Positions 1 through 8,614 of a stretch of 64,000 nucleotides of DNA are shown piece after piece; position 1 is the first letter of the stretch; each line of letters starts with the position of its first letter. The notes under the pieces were generated by a model, which saw nothing but the letters and a program-made list of their open reading frames with translations, ran no database searches and had not been told where the DNA came from. This DNA comes from Palleronia rufa. Its GTDB lineage: Bacteria > Pseudomonadota > Alphaproteobacteria > Rhodobacterales > Rhodobacteraceae. The stretch lies in the NCBI RefSeq assembly GCF_000743715.1, contig NZ_JQEY01000014.1, positions 18,291-82,290 of the forward strand, in the 5' to 3' direction. A program made the translations under genes and the position numbers.

Positions 1-577
1 TGATCGATCCGATCTCCACGCCGGCGGGGATCTGGTTGAGCAACTCGGGCAGCATGGGCGCGTCCCCGACGTTGCTTCCGGTGATCTCGATGGCTCGGAT
101 CTCCAGCGTGCGTTCATCGACGCCGATGTGGATCTTGCGCCATAGACGGCGTTTCGCGCCGCCATGCTTGCGGGCGTTCCACTCGCCTTCACCCTCTGCC
201 TTGATGCCGGTGCTGTCGATCAACAGGTTCAGCGGCCCATCTGAGCCGCGGTAGGGAATAGTCACGGACAAGGTCTTCTGGCGCCGGCTCAGTGTGCTGA
301 AGTCGGGCACCGCCCAGTCGAGGCCGACCAGGCGCAGGAGGCTTTCAATGAACCCGGTCGTCTGTCGGAGCGCCATGCCGAAAAGGACTTTCATCGTCAG
401 GCATGTCTGGATCGCGGCGTCGCTATATAACGGCTGCCGGCCTCGCTTGCCGGTCGGCGGCGGCACCCAGACCATGTCCGGATCGAACCAGATCGTCAGG
501 GAACCACGCTGCTTCAGCGCTTCGTTGTAGGCCGGCCAGTTCTTTGTCTTGTAGCTCGGCGGGATCGGTCTGCTCAT
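1..577 (-). CDS. IS5-family transposase, N-terminal part (partial at left edge)
   Basis: Translating the minus strand from the ATG at 577 gives 192 uninterrupted residues beginning MSRPIPPSYKTKNWPAYNEA. This is the typical N-terminus of IS5-family DDE transposases, followed by a DUF4096-like segment with R-Q-T-T-G-F. The first catalytic aspartate is in L-I-D-S-T-G-I-K near residue 120. A basic stretch and a V-D-E-R-T-L-E strand follow. The second catalytic Asp and the Glu would lie beyond the left edge. No stop or frameshift is seen, so this copy could be functional. It belongs to the mobile element and has no link to the housekeeping genes that follow. Confidence 0.85.
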   Translation of the reverse strand, partial: MSRPIPPSYKTKNWPAYNEALKQRGSLTIWFDPDMVWVPPPTGKRGRQPLYSDAAIQTCLTMKVLFGMALRQTTGFIESLLRLVGLDWAVPDFSTLSRRQKTLSVTIPYRGSDGPLNLLIDSTGIKAEGEGEWNARKHGGAKRRLWRKIHIGVDERTLEIRAIEITGSNVGDAPMLPELLNQIPAGVEIGSI

Positions 578-642
578 GCAGGACAGCTACCACGCTGGAT
601 TCACGAGATGAATCCCTCACCCAGTCTTTGCGCAACAAGGTC
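1..642 (-). mobile_element. IS5-family insertion sequence, one end, cut by the window edge
   Basis: The transposase gene reads leftward off the window. Upstream of its ATG, at about 624-642, the minus strand reads gaccttgttgcgcaaag, which resembles the terminal inverted repeats of the IS5/IS903 group (a G-R-C-T-T-G-T-T-G-C type end). I take this as the outer end of the element. A perfect 7-bp inverted repeat (ggattca/tgaatcc) lies at about 596-614, between the end and the gene. The other terminus and the target duplication are outside the window, so neither the exact boundary nor whether the copy is intact can be stated. Confidence 0.6.
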
Positions 643-876
643 GAGCAGCGGGTAAAATCGGTTGGCGACTGGCAAATATGGTCCGCATCTTCCTGAGCCA
701 GTTTTCCGTCGAACGTCTCTTACGATCGGATTGATCGGGACGATGCGATTGACGCTAAACCAAAGCCGCGCCCGAAAGATGGCCCCGACGCCAACCGGCC
801 CTGGACGGTCGAGGAACGCGCTGAGGCCCTGGATCGGGCCGCGCCTCACGTGCGAACGCGGATCGGGTCAGGGCGC
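643..876. other. Intergenic region between IS end and tsaC; possible coding remnant
   Basis: No complete gene is recognised. On the plus strand a frame opens after a TGA at 694-696 and reads in a protein-like way to about 849 (Y-D-R-I-D-R-D-D-A-I-D, then R-P-W-T-V-E-E-R-A-E-A-L-D-R-A-A). It then runs meaninglessly into the antisense of tsaC. It has no start codon. It could be the 3' remnant of a gene interrupted by the IS element, or chance. Confidence 0.25.
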
Positions 877-1812
877 TCAGGGGCGCGGGGCGGCGGCGCG
901 GCGCAGGCGGTCGTTGATGGCGCGGCCCAACCCCTTATCGGGGATCGGGGCGACGGCGATGCGCGGCGCGTCGGCGGCGTCCAGCGTCTGGAGCCGGGCG
1001 AAGAGCGCGGCGGCGGCTTCCGCAAGGTCCCCGGTGGCCGAGAGGGTCGGGCCGGCGGGACCGGGACCGAAGCCCAGATAGACCTCATCCGGCTCGGGCG
1101 CGGTGGCGTTCAGGCGCAGCCGGCCGCGCGGCGCGTAGTGCGAGGCCTGCTGACCGGGAGCGTTCGGCGCGCTGCCGGCCGGCGGCGGCAGGAGCGCCGT
1201 GGCCAGGTGCGCCTCCAGCGTCTCGGCGGGCAGTCCGCCGGGCCGCAACAGATGCGTGCCCCTGGGCGTCGGCATGAGGATGGTGGACTCGACCCCGACC
1301 GTTGCCGGACCGCCGTCGAGCACGGCGTCGATCCGGCCCCCGAGGGAGCGCAGCACGTGATCCGCCGTGGTCGGGCTGACCTGGCCCGATGGGTTCGCCG
1401 AGGGGGCCGCGACGGGGCGGCCGGTGCGGAACAGCAGGTCGCGCGCCAGCGGGGCGGCGGGCACGCGCACGGCAAGGGTGGGCAGGCCGGTGGCGGCCAG
1501 GTCTGCCACCCTGCTGCCGGCGCGGCGGGGCAGCACCAGGGTCAGCGGACCGGGCCAGAAGGCGCGGGCGAGCGACAGGGCGGCGGCGTCCATGGTCACA
1601 TGGGCGAGGGCCGTGTCGAGGTCCGGAACGTGGACGATGAGCGGGTTGAACCGCGGCCGGTCCTTGGCCGCGAAGATCCGGGCGATCGCCCGGGCATCGG
1701 TGGCGTCGGCGCCGAGCCCGTAGACCGTTTCCGTGGGGAATGCGACAAGGCCGCCCGCCCGCAGGATGTCGGCGGCGCGGTCGAGGTCGTCGGGAGTGAG
1801 ACGCGCGGTCAT
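877..1812 (-). CDS. tsaC: L-threonylcarbamoyladenylate synthase (TsaC/Sua5)
   Basis: This enzyme makes threonylcarbamoyl-AMP from threonine, bicarbonate and ATP, the first step of the universal t6A37 tRNA modification, in the cytosol. The 311-residue product has an N-terminal YrdC domain (about 1-200) with G-G-L-V-A-F-P-T-E-T-V-Y-G-L-G and K-x-R-P-x-x-x-P-L-I-V-H. After a linker comes a short Sua5 C-terminal domain starting near A-S-H-Y-A-P-R-G. That makes it the long Sua5 form, not short TsaC. The ATG at 1812 was chosen because the YrdC homology begins within about ten residues of it; the open frame continues upstream without homology. It is transcribed alone, divergently from the acyl-CoA dehydrogenase. 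Confidence 0.92.
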   Translation of the reverse strand: MTARLTPDDLDRAADILRAGGLVAFPTETVYGLGADATDARAIARIFAAKDRPRFNPLIVHVPDLDTALAHVTMDAAALSLARAFWPGPLTLVLPRRAGSRVADLAATGLPTLAVRVPAAPLARDLLFRTGRPVAAPSANPSGQVSPTTADHVLRSLGGRIDAVLDGGPATVGVESTILMPTPRGTHLLRPGGLPAETLEAHLATALLPPPAGSAPNAPGQQASHYAPRGRLRLNATAPEPDEVYLGFGPGPAGPTLSATGDLAEAAAALFARLQTLDAADAPRIAVAPIPDKGLGRAINDRLRRAAAPRP

Positions 1813-2113
1813 GCGCCGGGGATAGGCGACGCGCCGGGCGGGGTCCAGATGCGGCGCTCGGCGGCGGCGGGCGGGAGGAAGGCGGCCGGACGAGAGTGGT
1901 CCGTTCCGGCTGGACGAAGGGACCGGCGCCCGTCCGAGCCTCCAAAGGGGCGCGCGGAGCGCCGTCCGGCCTTGCGATGGGTGGCGCGGGTCCGGCGTGC
2001 CGCGCGGTCTAACGCCGCGTTTCGCTTGCCGCGCACGCCGGGGCGCGCCATCCTTCCAGTCAAGCCCGGCGCGTGCCATCCGCGGCGCCGCGCATCCGTC
2101 CAGGAGGATCCCC
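1813..2113. other. Divergent promoter region of tsaC and the acyl-CoA dehydrogenase
   Basis: About 300 bp of GC-rich DNA between two divergent starts. An AGGAGG ribosome-binding site for the downstream gene is at 2102-2107. I see no convincing -35/-10 pair, palindrome or small ORF. Confidence 0.5.
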
Positions 2114-3820
2114 ATGCCCTATCGCGCGCCGCTTAAGGAGTTCCGGTTCCTGTTCGATCACGTGGTCGGGCTGGAACGGGTCACGTCCACCGACCGCTTT
2201 GCCGACGCCACGCCGGATCTGGTCGAGCAGATCCTGACCGAAGCCGGCAGGATGTGCGAGGAAATCCTGGCCCCCCTGCAGCGCGCCGGCGACGCCGAGC
2301 CGGCGCGGCTGGAGAACGGGGTGGTGCGGACCTCCGAAGGGTTCGACAAGGGCTATGAGGCGATCGCGTCGGGCGGCTGGGTGGGCATGTCGGCCGATCC
2401 CGCGCACGGCGGCATGGGCCTGCCCATGGCGGTGACGACGGCGGTCAACGAGATGATGTCCTCTGCCTGCCTGTCGTTGCAACTCTGCCCGATGCTGAGC
2501 CAGGGCCAGATCGAGGCCCTGGAGGCCCACGCCTCCGAAGCGCTGAAGGATCTCTACCTGCCGAAGCTGACCAGCGGCGAATGGTCCGGTACCATGAACC
2601 TGACCGAACCGCAGGCGGGATCGGACGTGGGCGCGCTCAAGACCCGGGCGGTTCCGGACGGCGACGGCACCTATGAGATCACCGGCCAGAAGATCTATAT
2701 CACCTGGGGCGACGGGGATTTCCTGCCCAACGTGGTGCATCTGGTGCTGGCCCGTCTGCCCGACGCGGCGCCAGGAACCCGCGGGATCAGCCTGTTCCTG
2801 GTGCCGAAATACCTGCCGACGGAGGACGGCGCCCCCGGTGAGCCGAACAGCCTGCGCGTGGTCAGCCTAGAGCACAAGATGGGGATCCACGGCTCTCCCA
2901 CCGCGGTGATGGAGTACGACGGTGCCCGGGGCTGGCTGGTGGGTGAAGAGAACAAGGGCATGGCGGCGATGTTCACGATGATGAACAACGCGCGGCTGGG
3001 CGTCGGCGTGCAAGGCATCGGCGTGGCCGAGGCCGCCTATCAGCATGCGCTGGCCTATGCGCTCGACCGGGTGCAGGGCAAGGCGGGCGGCACGGGGACC
3101 ATCGTGGAGCACGCGGACGTGCGCCGGATGCTGGCCGGGATGAAGGCAGAGGTCCACGCCGCGCGCGCCATCGCGCTGATGACCGCCGTGGCCACCGACA
3201 TGGCCGATGCCACCGGCGACGCGGCGTGGGCCGCGCGGGCCGCGCTTCTGACGCCGATCGTCAAGGCCTTCGGGTCCGATACTGGTGTCGCGGTGGCGCA
3301 AGAGGGTGTGCAGGTCCATGGCGGCATGGGCTATGTGGAGGAGACTGGCGCCGCGCAATTCGCCCGCGACGCGCGGATCTGCACCATTTACGAGGGCACC
3401 AACGGCATCCAGTCCATGGATCTGGTGGCGCGCAAGATGACGGATGGCGGTGAGGCCGCGTTCCGCCTGATCGACGAGATCCAGCAAGGGGCCGAGGCCG
3501 CGCGGCCCCGCGAAGAGGCGTTGGCCCAGGCGGTGTGGGACGCCGCCGAAGCGCTGCGCGAGGGGACCGAATGGCTGGTGTCGCGCGATGAGATGCAGGA
3601 CCGGTTCGCCGGTGCGGTGCCGTATCTGCGCGCCTTCGCGCGGGTGCTGGGCGGGTCGGCGCATCTGACCTCGGCGCTGGCCGGGGGCGCCGGGCGGCGG
3701 GCGCTGGCGGCGGTCTATATCGAACGGCTGCTGCCCGAACATGCCGCGTTGCTTGCGCAGCTCAGGGCGGGGGCGGGCGGGCTCTTCGCGCTGTCGCTGG
3801 ACGATCTGGCCGCGGCGTAG
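2114..3820 (+). CDS. Acyl-CoA dehydrogenase with C-terminal extension domain (DmdC/FadE-like)
   Basis: FAD-dependent alpha,beta-dehydrogenation of an acyl-CoA thioester, passing electrons to ETF. The product has 568 residues, longer than the usual 380-400 because it carries the extra C-terminal domain of the long acyl-CoA dehydrogenases (about 470-568). The flavin/substrate strand M-N-L-T-E-P-Q-A-G-S-D-V-G is near residue 170. The catalytic base is Glu427 in Y-E-G-T-N-G-I-Q. The ATG at 2114 follows AGGAGG by 6 nt. Roseobacter proteins of this architecture include 3-methylmercaptopropionyl-CoA dehydrogenase (DmdC) of DMSP demethylation, but several paralogues per genome are usual. No dmd gene is nearby, so the substrate cannot be named. 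A metallo-beta-lactamase hydrolase follows in the same direction. Confidence 0.88.
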   Translation: MPYRAPLKEFRFLFDHVVGLERVTSTDRFADATPDLVEQILTEAGRMCEEILAPLQRAGDAEPARLENGVVRTSEGFDKGYEAIASGGWVGMSADPAHGGMGLPMAVTTAVNEMMSSACLSLQLCPMLSQGQIEALEAHASEALKDLYLPKLTSGEWSGTMNLTEPQAGSDVGALKTRAVPDGDGTYEITGQKIYITWGDGDFLPNVVHLVLARLPDAAPGTRGISLFLVPKYLPTEDGAPGEPNSLRVVSLEHKMGIHGSPTAVMEYDGARGWLVGEENKGMAAMFTMMNNARLGVGVQGIGVAEAAYQHALAYALDRVQGKAGGTGTIVEHADVRRMLAGMKAEVHAARAIALMTAVATDMADATGDAAWAARAALLTPIVKAFGSDTGVAVAQEGVQVHGGMGYVEETGAAQFARDARICTIYEGTNGIQSMDLVARKMTDGGEAAFRLIDEIQQGAEAARPREEALAQAVWDAAEALREGTEWLVSRDEMQDRFAGAVPYLRAFARVLGGSAHLTSALAGGAGRRALAAVYIERLLPEHAALLAQLRAGAGGLFALSLDDLAAA

Positions 3821-3872
3821 GCCTTGCCGCTCCGCCGCCCCGCCGATAGGCAGGGCGGCGATGGGGGGCCGC

Positions 3873-4943
3873 ATGGACCGGGGCAAGATCAGCTACGCAT
3901 GGGACGCAGCGCCGGAGGTGGGCGTTCCGCGGCAGGTGGCCGAAGGCGTCGAGTGGCTGCGCCTGCCGCTGCCCATGAAGCTCGACCACGTGAACTGCTG
4001 GATCCTGGATGAGGGCGACGACACCGTCACCCTGGTCGATACCGGATTCGACAGCGCCCGGACGCGGAGCCTCTGGGCCGGGGCGCTGGGCGGGCGGCGT
4101 GTGGCGCGGGTGGTGGTTACCCATCACCACCCCGACCATATCGGCCTGGCCGGCTGGTTCCAGGCCGAGCAGGGCGCCGAACTCATGACCTCGCGCACCT
4201 CGTGGCTCATGGGGCGGATGCTGCAGCTGGACGAACAGGCGCGCCCGTCGCCGGAGACGGTGGCGTTCTGGCGCGCGGCGGGGATGGATCCGCAGATCCT
4301 GGCCGCCCGGCTGGAAGAGCGTCCCTTCAACTTCGCCGACGTGGTGGCGCCGCTGCCGCTGGGCTACACGCGGCTCGTCGACGAGCACATGGTCGAACTG
4401 GGCGGGCGCTGGTGGCATATTCACACCGGCGACGGCCACGCGCCGGAGCACGTGACCCTGTGGGAGGAGGGCGGCGACCTGATCCTGGGGGGCGACCAGC
4501 TTCTGGCCTCGATCTCGCCCAACTTGGGGGTCTATGCGACAGAGCCCGACGCCGACCCGGTGGCCGAATGGATGGCGTCCTGCGAGAAACTGCTGGGCTA
4601 TGCCACACCCGACAAGCTGGTGCTGCCGGGCCATCACCTGCCCTATCGCGGTCTGCCCACGCGGATGGTGCAGTTGATCGAGAATCACCAGGGCGCGCTG
4701 CTGCGCCTTGAGGACCACCTGCAGGAGCCCGCTCCCGCAAGTGCCTGCTTCCAGACGCTCTTCGGCCGCAGGATCGGGGCCGCGGAATACGGTCTGGCGC
4801 TGGTCGAGGCGGTGGCACACTGCCTGCACCTGACGCATCTGGGCCGCGTCCGGCGCGAGGTGAAGGACGGTGTGTGGCTGTTTTCCCGGATCGAGGGCGC
4901 GGGTCTTCCGCTGTCCGCGGGAGACGGTGACACCCGCCCGTAA
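3873..4943 (+). CDS. MBL-fold metallo-hydrolase (glyoxalase II-like)
   Basis: Predicted zinc hydrolase of 356 residues. The metal-binding motif T-H-H-H-P-D-H-I-G-L is near residue 87, in an N-terminal beta-lactamase fold. It is followed by I-H-T-G-D-G-H-A-P-E-H-V and L-P-G-H-H, the further ligand positions of the fold. A helical C-terminal domain about 100 residues long resembles those of lactamase-B family thioesterase-like enzymes. The start may be ATG 3873 or ATG 3861, four codons upstream; 3873 follows a G-rich purine run. Its position 50 bp behind an acyl-CoA dehydrogenase suggests thioester hydrolysis or a related role, but that is inference. Confidence 0.8.
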   Translation: MDRGKISYAWDAAPEVGVPRQVAEGVEWLRLPLPMKLDHVNCWILDEGDDTVTLVDTGFDSARTRSLWAGALGGRRVARVVVTHHHPDHIGLAGWFQAEQGAELMTSRTSWLMGRMLQLDEQARPSPETVAFWRAAGMDPQILAARLEERPFNFADVVAPLPLGYTRLVDEHMVELGGRWWHIHTGDGHAPEHVTLWEEGGDLILGGDQLLASISPNLGVYATEPDADPVAEWMASCEKLLGYATPDKLVLPGHHLPYRGLPTRMVQLIENHQGALLRLEDHLQEPAPASACFQTLFGRRIGAAEYGLALVEAVAHCLHLTHLGRVRREVKDGVWLFSRIEGAGLPLSAGDGDTRP

Positions 4944-4987
4944 ATCGGCTATCAGGCCGGCGATCGACGCAACCGGAGCATTCCCGA

Positions 4988-5122
4988 ATGGCCAAACACT
5001 CCCACGGTTCCATGGATATCGAGACCCAGGAAAAGACCTTCAACGGATTCATCACCTGGGTCACGCGCACGGTGATCGCGATCATCGTCGCGCTGATCCT
5101 CCTCGCCCTCATCAACGGCTGA
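4988..5122 (+). CDS. aa3-type cytochrome c oxidase subunit IV peptide
   Basis: A 44-residue single-span membrane peptide, M-A-K-H-S-H-G-S-M-D-I then Q-E-K-T-F-N-G-F, followed by a transmembrane helix I-A-I-I-V-A-L-I-L-L-A-L and a short N-G tail. This is the diagnostic pattern of the bacterial aa3 oxidase subunit IV family (Pfam COX4_pro_2 type) found in Rhodobacter and Paracoccus oxidases. It packs against the oxidase core and is not needed for catalysis. In these organisms the gene is commonly unlinked to the main cta genes, as here. It lies 8 bp upstream of the next lipoprotein gene, so the two may be cotranscribed. Confidence 0.85.
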   Translation: MAKHSHGSMDIETQEKTFNGFITWVTRTVIAIIVALILLALING

Positions 5123-5130
5123 CCTGACCC

Positions 5131-5757
5131 ATGGGGATAAGGCGGCTCGCCGCGGTCATCATGCTTTTTGCGGCGCTGGCGCTGGCGGGCTGCGCGAAAC
5201 CCAACCCGCCCAATGCGGATGCGACAGAGGTCGCCCGCGCGGCCTATGCGGATCCGGGTCAGCCGATGATCACGCTCTTCACGGTGCGGGACGCGCGCTC
5301 TGACGGGGGGGCGCACACCGGGCTGATGATCAGCGGCGCGCAGCGCGTGCTCTGGGATCCGGCGGGGTCGTTCGTGATGCCGGGGATGCCGGAGGTGAAC
5401 GACGTGCTGTTCGGGATCACCCCGCGGATCGAGAAGGTCTATATCGACTACCACGTGCGGCCCGAATATTACATGATCCGTCAGGATCTTCCCGTGGACC
5501 GGGCAACGGCCGACGCGCTGATCGCCCTGGTCCGCGAGGACGGACGCGCGCCGGCCGCGACCTGCGCGCGGACCACGAGCCGGATCCTGCGCACGGCGGG
5601 ATTCGACGTGGGTCGGACCTGGTTCCCGGTGGCGCTGATGAATGATTTCGGCGCGATTCCGGGCGTGACGACCCAACGGATCGATGTCAGCAATGTCGAC
5701 ACGGATCACAACGTGATCTTCGGCACGGGCGGCGTGCCGCTGCCGCCGGGCGCCTGA
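5131..5757 (+). CDS. Conserved hypothetical lipoprotein
   Basis: A 208-residue protein with a lipoprotein signal: positive MGIRR, a hydrophobic stretch, then the lipobox L-A-G-C with Cys at about 22. The mature part has no motif I can name. It contains H-T-G-L-M-I-S-G, a V-Y-I-D-Y-H-V-R-P-E-Y-Y segment and a Cys/Thr-rich C-A-R-T-T-S region. This last part faintly recalls membrane-anchored NlpC/P60-like 'papain-fold' lipoproteins, where an H-x-G near the start and a later Cys matter, but I cannot support that assignment. It starts 8 bp after the oxidase peptide gene. Confidence 0.7.
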   Translation: MGIRRLAAVIMLFAALALAGCAKPNPPNADATEVARAAYADPGQPMITLFTVRDARSDGGAHTGLMISGAQRVLWDPAGSFVMPGMPEVNDVLFGITPRIEKVYIDYHVRPEYYMIRQDLPVDRATADALIALVREDGRAPAATCARTTSRILRTAGFDVGRTWFPVALMNDFGAIPGVTTQRIDVSNVDTDHNVIFGTGGVPLPPGA

Positions 5758-5942
5758 GGGCGGCCCGCACGCGATCCCGACGCGCGGGCGGCGGGTCCGG
5801 AGGCTGTATCGGGGTGCGGAGCGTGCACCGGCGCGTGGGGTGCGGGATCTGCGCGTGTGGGTGTATCGCGTCGCGCATCGCCTGCGCGGACCCGCGCCGC
5901 GATTGCCGCAGCGACGGGTGGCCCGGCGCGCAGGCGGGCCGG

Positions 5943-5978
5943 GGGCGGGGGGACCCCCGCGGGCGGGGGGACCCCCGC
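5943..5978. repeat. Perfect tandem duplication of an 18-bp G6/C5 palindromic unit
   Basis: The unit gggcggggggacccccgc occurs twice head to tail (5943-5960 and 5961-5978). Each copy can fold into a G5/C5 stem. It sits 8 to 44 bp past the ugd stop codon on the minus strand, so it may act as a transcription end or RNA-stabilising structure. There is no T tract. Confidence 0.6.
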
Positions 5979-5986
5979 CGGGCCGG

Positions 5987-7312
5987 TCAGCCCATCAGTC
6001 CGAAGGGTTTGCGCCCGACAGCGTCGTAGGCGGTGAAGCCGGCCTTTTCCACATCCTCGGCGGTATAGACGTTGCGCAGATCGGCCATGCGGGGGCTGCG
6101 CATCACCGACGCGATCTGCGCCAGGTCGAGGGCGCGGAACTCGTTCCATTCGGTCAGGATGACCACCAGATCGGCGCCCGTGGCGGCCTCGTACGGGTCC
6201 GGCACCCAAGACACGCCGGGCAGAAGGGCGGCACCCTCCCGCTGGCCCTGGGGGTCGGAGACGCGCACTTCGGCGCCGCCGCCGACCAGGGCGGGGACGA
6301 TGGTCAGGGCCGGCGCCTCGCGCATGTCGTCGGTATTGGGCTTGAACGTGACGCCCAGCACGGCGACGGTCTTGCCGTTGAAGCTGTCTCCGCAGAGGTC
6401 CCTGAGCTTGCCGATCATGCGGCGCTTGGCCTCTTCGTTGACCTCGATCACCGTCTCGGTGATGCGCATGGGGCTGGCGTATTCCTGGCCGATCCGGGCC
6501 AGGGCGCGGGTGTCCTTGGGAAAGCACGATCCGCCATAGCCCGGGCCGGCATGCAGGAACTTGTTGCCGATCCGCCCGTCCAGACCGATGCCACGGCTGA
6601 CCTGCTTGATGTCGGCATCGACCTTCTCGCACAGCGCGGCGATCTCGTTGATGAAGGTGATCTTCGTCGCCAGAAAGGCATTGGCGGCGTATTTGATCAT
6701 CTCCGCCGATTCGAGATCGGTGATGACGATGGGGAACTCCCGCAGGAAGAGCGGGCGGTAGATGTCCGACATGACGTCCGAGGCGCGGTCCGATTCGACG
6801 CCGACCACCACCCGGTCCGGGCGCATGAAATCGTCGATGGCGGCGCCTTCGCGCAGGAATTCGGGGTTCGAGGCGACCTCGAACTCCAGGTCGGGATTGG
6901 CGGCGCGCACGACCTGCGCGACCTTGCGGTTGGTGCCGACCGGGACAGTGGATTTGGTGACGATGACGACGCCCGGTTCTGCCGCGCGGGCGACTTCCTC
7001 AGCCGCGGCCATGACATAGGTCAGGTCGGCATGGCCGTCGCCGCGGCGGGTCGGCGTGCCCACCGCGATGAACACCGCCTGGGTGCCCTTGAGGGCCGCG
7101 GTCAGATCGGTGGTGAAGCTGAGGCGCCCCGATTCGACGTTGCGCGCCATGAGCGCGTCGAGGCCAGGTTCATAGATCGGGACCTCTCCGTTCTCGAGCC
7201 GGGCGATCTTGCTGGCGTCCTTGTCCACGCAAACGACGTCGTGGCCGAAATCCGAGAAGCAGACGCCCGAGACGAGGCCTACGTAACCGGTGCCAATCAT
7301 GGCGATCTTCAT
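5987..7312 (-). CDS. ugd: UDP-glucose 6-dehydrogenase
   Basis: Oxidises UDP-glucose to UDP-glucuronate in two NAD+-dependent steps, giving precursors for exopolysaccharide and capsule. The 441-residue protein has the N-terminal Rossmann motif G-T-G-Y-V-G-L-V-S-G, the conserved T-K-S-T-V-P-V-G-T, the E-F-L-R-E-G-A-A loop, and the catalytic cysteine at about residue 263 in G-G-S-C-F-P-K-D. A C-terminal UDP-binding domain contains K-P-N-T-D-D-M-R-E-A-P. Length matches the family. The ATG at 7312 is preceded on the minus strand by AAGGAT. No other sugar-nucleotide gene is adjacent. Confidence 0.95.
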   Translation of the reverse strand: MKIAMIGTGYVGLVSGVCFSDFGHDVVCVDKDASKIARLENGEVPIYEPGLDALMARNVESGRLSFTTDLTAALKGTQAVFIAVGTPTRRGDGHADLTYVMAAAEEVARAAEPGVVIVTKSTVPVGTNRKVAQVVRAANPDLEFEVASNPEFLREGAAIDDFMRPDRVVVGVESDRASDVMSDIYRPLFLREFPIVITDLESAEMIKYAANAFLATKITFINEIAALCEKVDADIKQVSRGIGLDGRIGNKFLHAGPGYGGSCFPKDTRALARIGQEYASPMRITETVIEVNEEAKRRMIGKLRDLCGDSFNGKTVAVLGVTFKPNTDDMREAPALTIVPALVGGGAEVRVSDPQGQREGAALLPGVSWVPDPYEAATGADLVVILTEWNEFRALDLAQIASVMRSPRMADLRNVYTAEDVEKAGFTAYDAVGRKPFGLMG

Positions 7313-7528
7313 CGGGATATCCTTTTGCCGAAATCGGGTCGGGCGGATAAACGCCGGAGCGGGTCTGCAAGTCAATCAACCGTCTGGGTAGAATTGACCA
7401 CCCTGAGCAGGTTCCACCACCCGGAGGGGGCGTTGCGCGCGCGGCGGGAGCGGCGCGCGCAGGCAAAGGGGAACGGCAAGGTCGTGTCCCGGATGGTCGC
7501 GGCGCATTCATTTCCGGAGGCCCGCCCC

Positions 7529-8614
7529 ATGTCCGACACCTCGCCGATCCTGTCCCTGCCGCTGATGGCACCCGCCCAGGCGCAAAAGCACGTCACCCAC
7601 AACGAGGCGCTGGTGCGGCTGGACGTGCTGGCCCAGATCGCGGTGGCGAGCCGGGGGGCGACGGTCCCCCCGTCGGCGCCGGCGGAGGGCGAGGTGCACA
7701 TCCCCGGCCCGGGCGCCACGGGCGACTGGTCGGGGCAGGACGGCAAGCTGGCCGCCTTTCTGGGCGGCGGCTGGGTCGCGGTAGAGCCGCGCGACGGCTG
7801 GATCGCGGTCGAGGCGGCGACCGGGGCGATCCTGGTGCGGCGCGGCGGCGCCTGGGTGGCATCGGCCTCTGGCGGCGTGCCGGACACGGTATCCGCCCTG
7901 GGGATCGGCGCCGCGGCGGATCCTGCCAACCCGCTGACCGCGTCCGGTCCGGCGACCCTGCTGACCCACGCGGGCGGCGACCACCGGGTCAAGGTGAACA
8001 AGTCCGGGGCCACAGACACGGCGTCGCTGCTGTTCCAGTCCGGCTTTTCGGGGCGGGCGGAGATGGGCCTGGCGGGAGAGGACGCGTTCTCCGTCAAGGT
8101 GTCGGCGGATGGCGCGGCCTGGGTGACGGCGCTGCGTCTGGACCCGGCGACGGGGCATCTGGACGGCGCGGCGGTGCAGGCCGCACCCCGCGACGTGACC
8201 CCCGGCCGGCTGATGCGGGCTGACTACGGCTACGGTCCGGGCAATCTTTTGGGCACGGTGACGATGGAGGCGGGTGCGCCCGCAGGCGCGGTGATCGAGA
8301 GCGGCAGCGCCGGGACCGGGCGGTACGTCCGCTTCGCGGACGGCACGCAGATCTGCACCGGCACCTATGCGGCGACCGGCGTGGCGCTGACGACCGCCTC
8401 TGCGGGCGGGTACCGTGGCAAGATGCCGGCGGTGGCCTTCGCGCGTCCGTTCGCCGCCGCGCCGGTGGTGTCGGCCCTGCCGGAGACGGGCAACAACTCC
8501 ATCCTGCGCGGGGCGACGCCCACCGCCGCCGACTTCACCGCCGAGTTCTGGTCGGCGATCAGCGCCACGGTCAGCGTTACGGGACGCTTCACCGCCGTCG
8601 GGCGCTGGGTGTGA
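7529..8614 (+). CDS. DUF2793 domain protein, phage/GTA spike-like
   Basis: A 361-residue protein. The N-terminal part (about 1-115) is a clear DUF2793 module: T-S-P-I-L-S-L-P-L-M-A-P-A-Q-A-Q-K-H-V-T-H-N-E, then G-E-V-H-I-P and a G-A-T-G-D-W-S-G segment. DUF2793 occurs in prophage tail/spike proteins and in head-spike components of Rhodobacterales gene transfer agents. The middle and C-terminal parts are Gly/Ala/Thr-rich, like beta-structured fibre proteins. ATG 7529 follows GGAGG. No capsid, tail or terminase gene is within the window, so this copy stands alone. A role in a dispersed GTA or prophage is inference. Confidence 0.75.
   Translation: MSDTSPILSLPLMAPAQAQKHVTHNEALVRLDVLAQIAVASRGATVPPSAPAEGEVHIPGPGATGDWSGQDGKLAAFLGGGWVAVEPRDGWIAVEAATGAILVRRGGAWVASASGGVPDTVSALGIGAAADPANPLTASGPATLLTHAGGDHRVKVNKSGATDTASLLFQSGFSGRAEMGLAGEDAFSVKVSADGAAWVTALRLDPATGHLDGAAVQAAPRDVTPGRLMRADYGYGPGNLLGTVTMEAGAPAGAVIESGSAGTGRYVRFADGTQICTGTYAATGVALTTASAGGYRGKMPAVAFARPFAAAPVVSALPETGNNSILRGATPTAADFTAEFWSAISATVSVTGRFTAVGRWV

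Noticed and set aside
850-2136. Long plus-strand open frame opposite tsaC
   Set aside because: It is antisense to a clearly recognisable YrdC/Sua5 gene and has only low-complexity Arg/Gly-rich translation, as expected of GC-rich shadow frames.
5840-7528. N-terminal extension of the DUF2793 frame across ugd
   Set aside because: The first 560 codons lie antisense to ugd; the DUF2793 homology and ribosome-binding site place the start at 7529.
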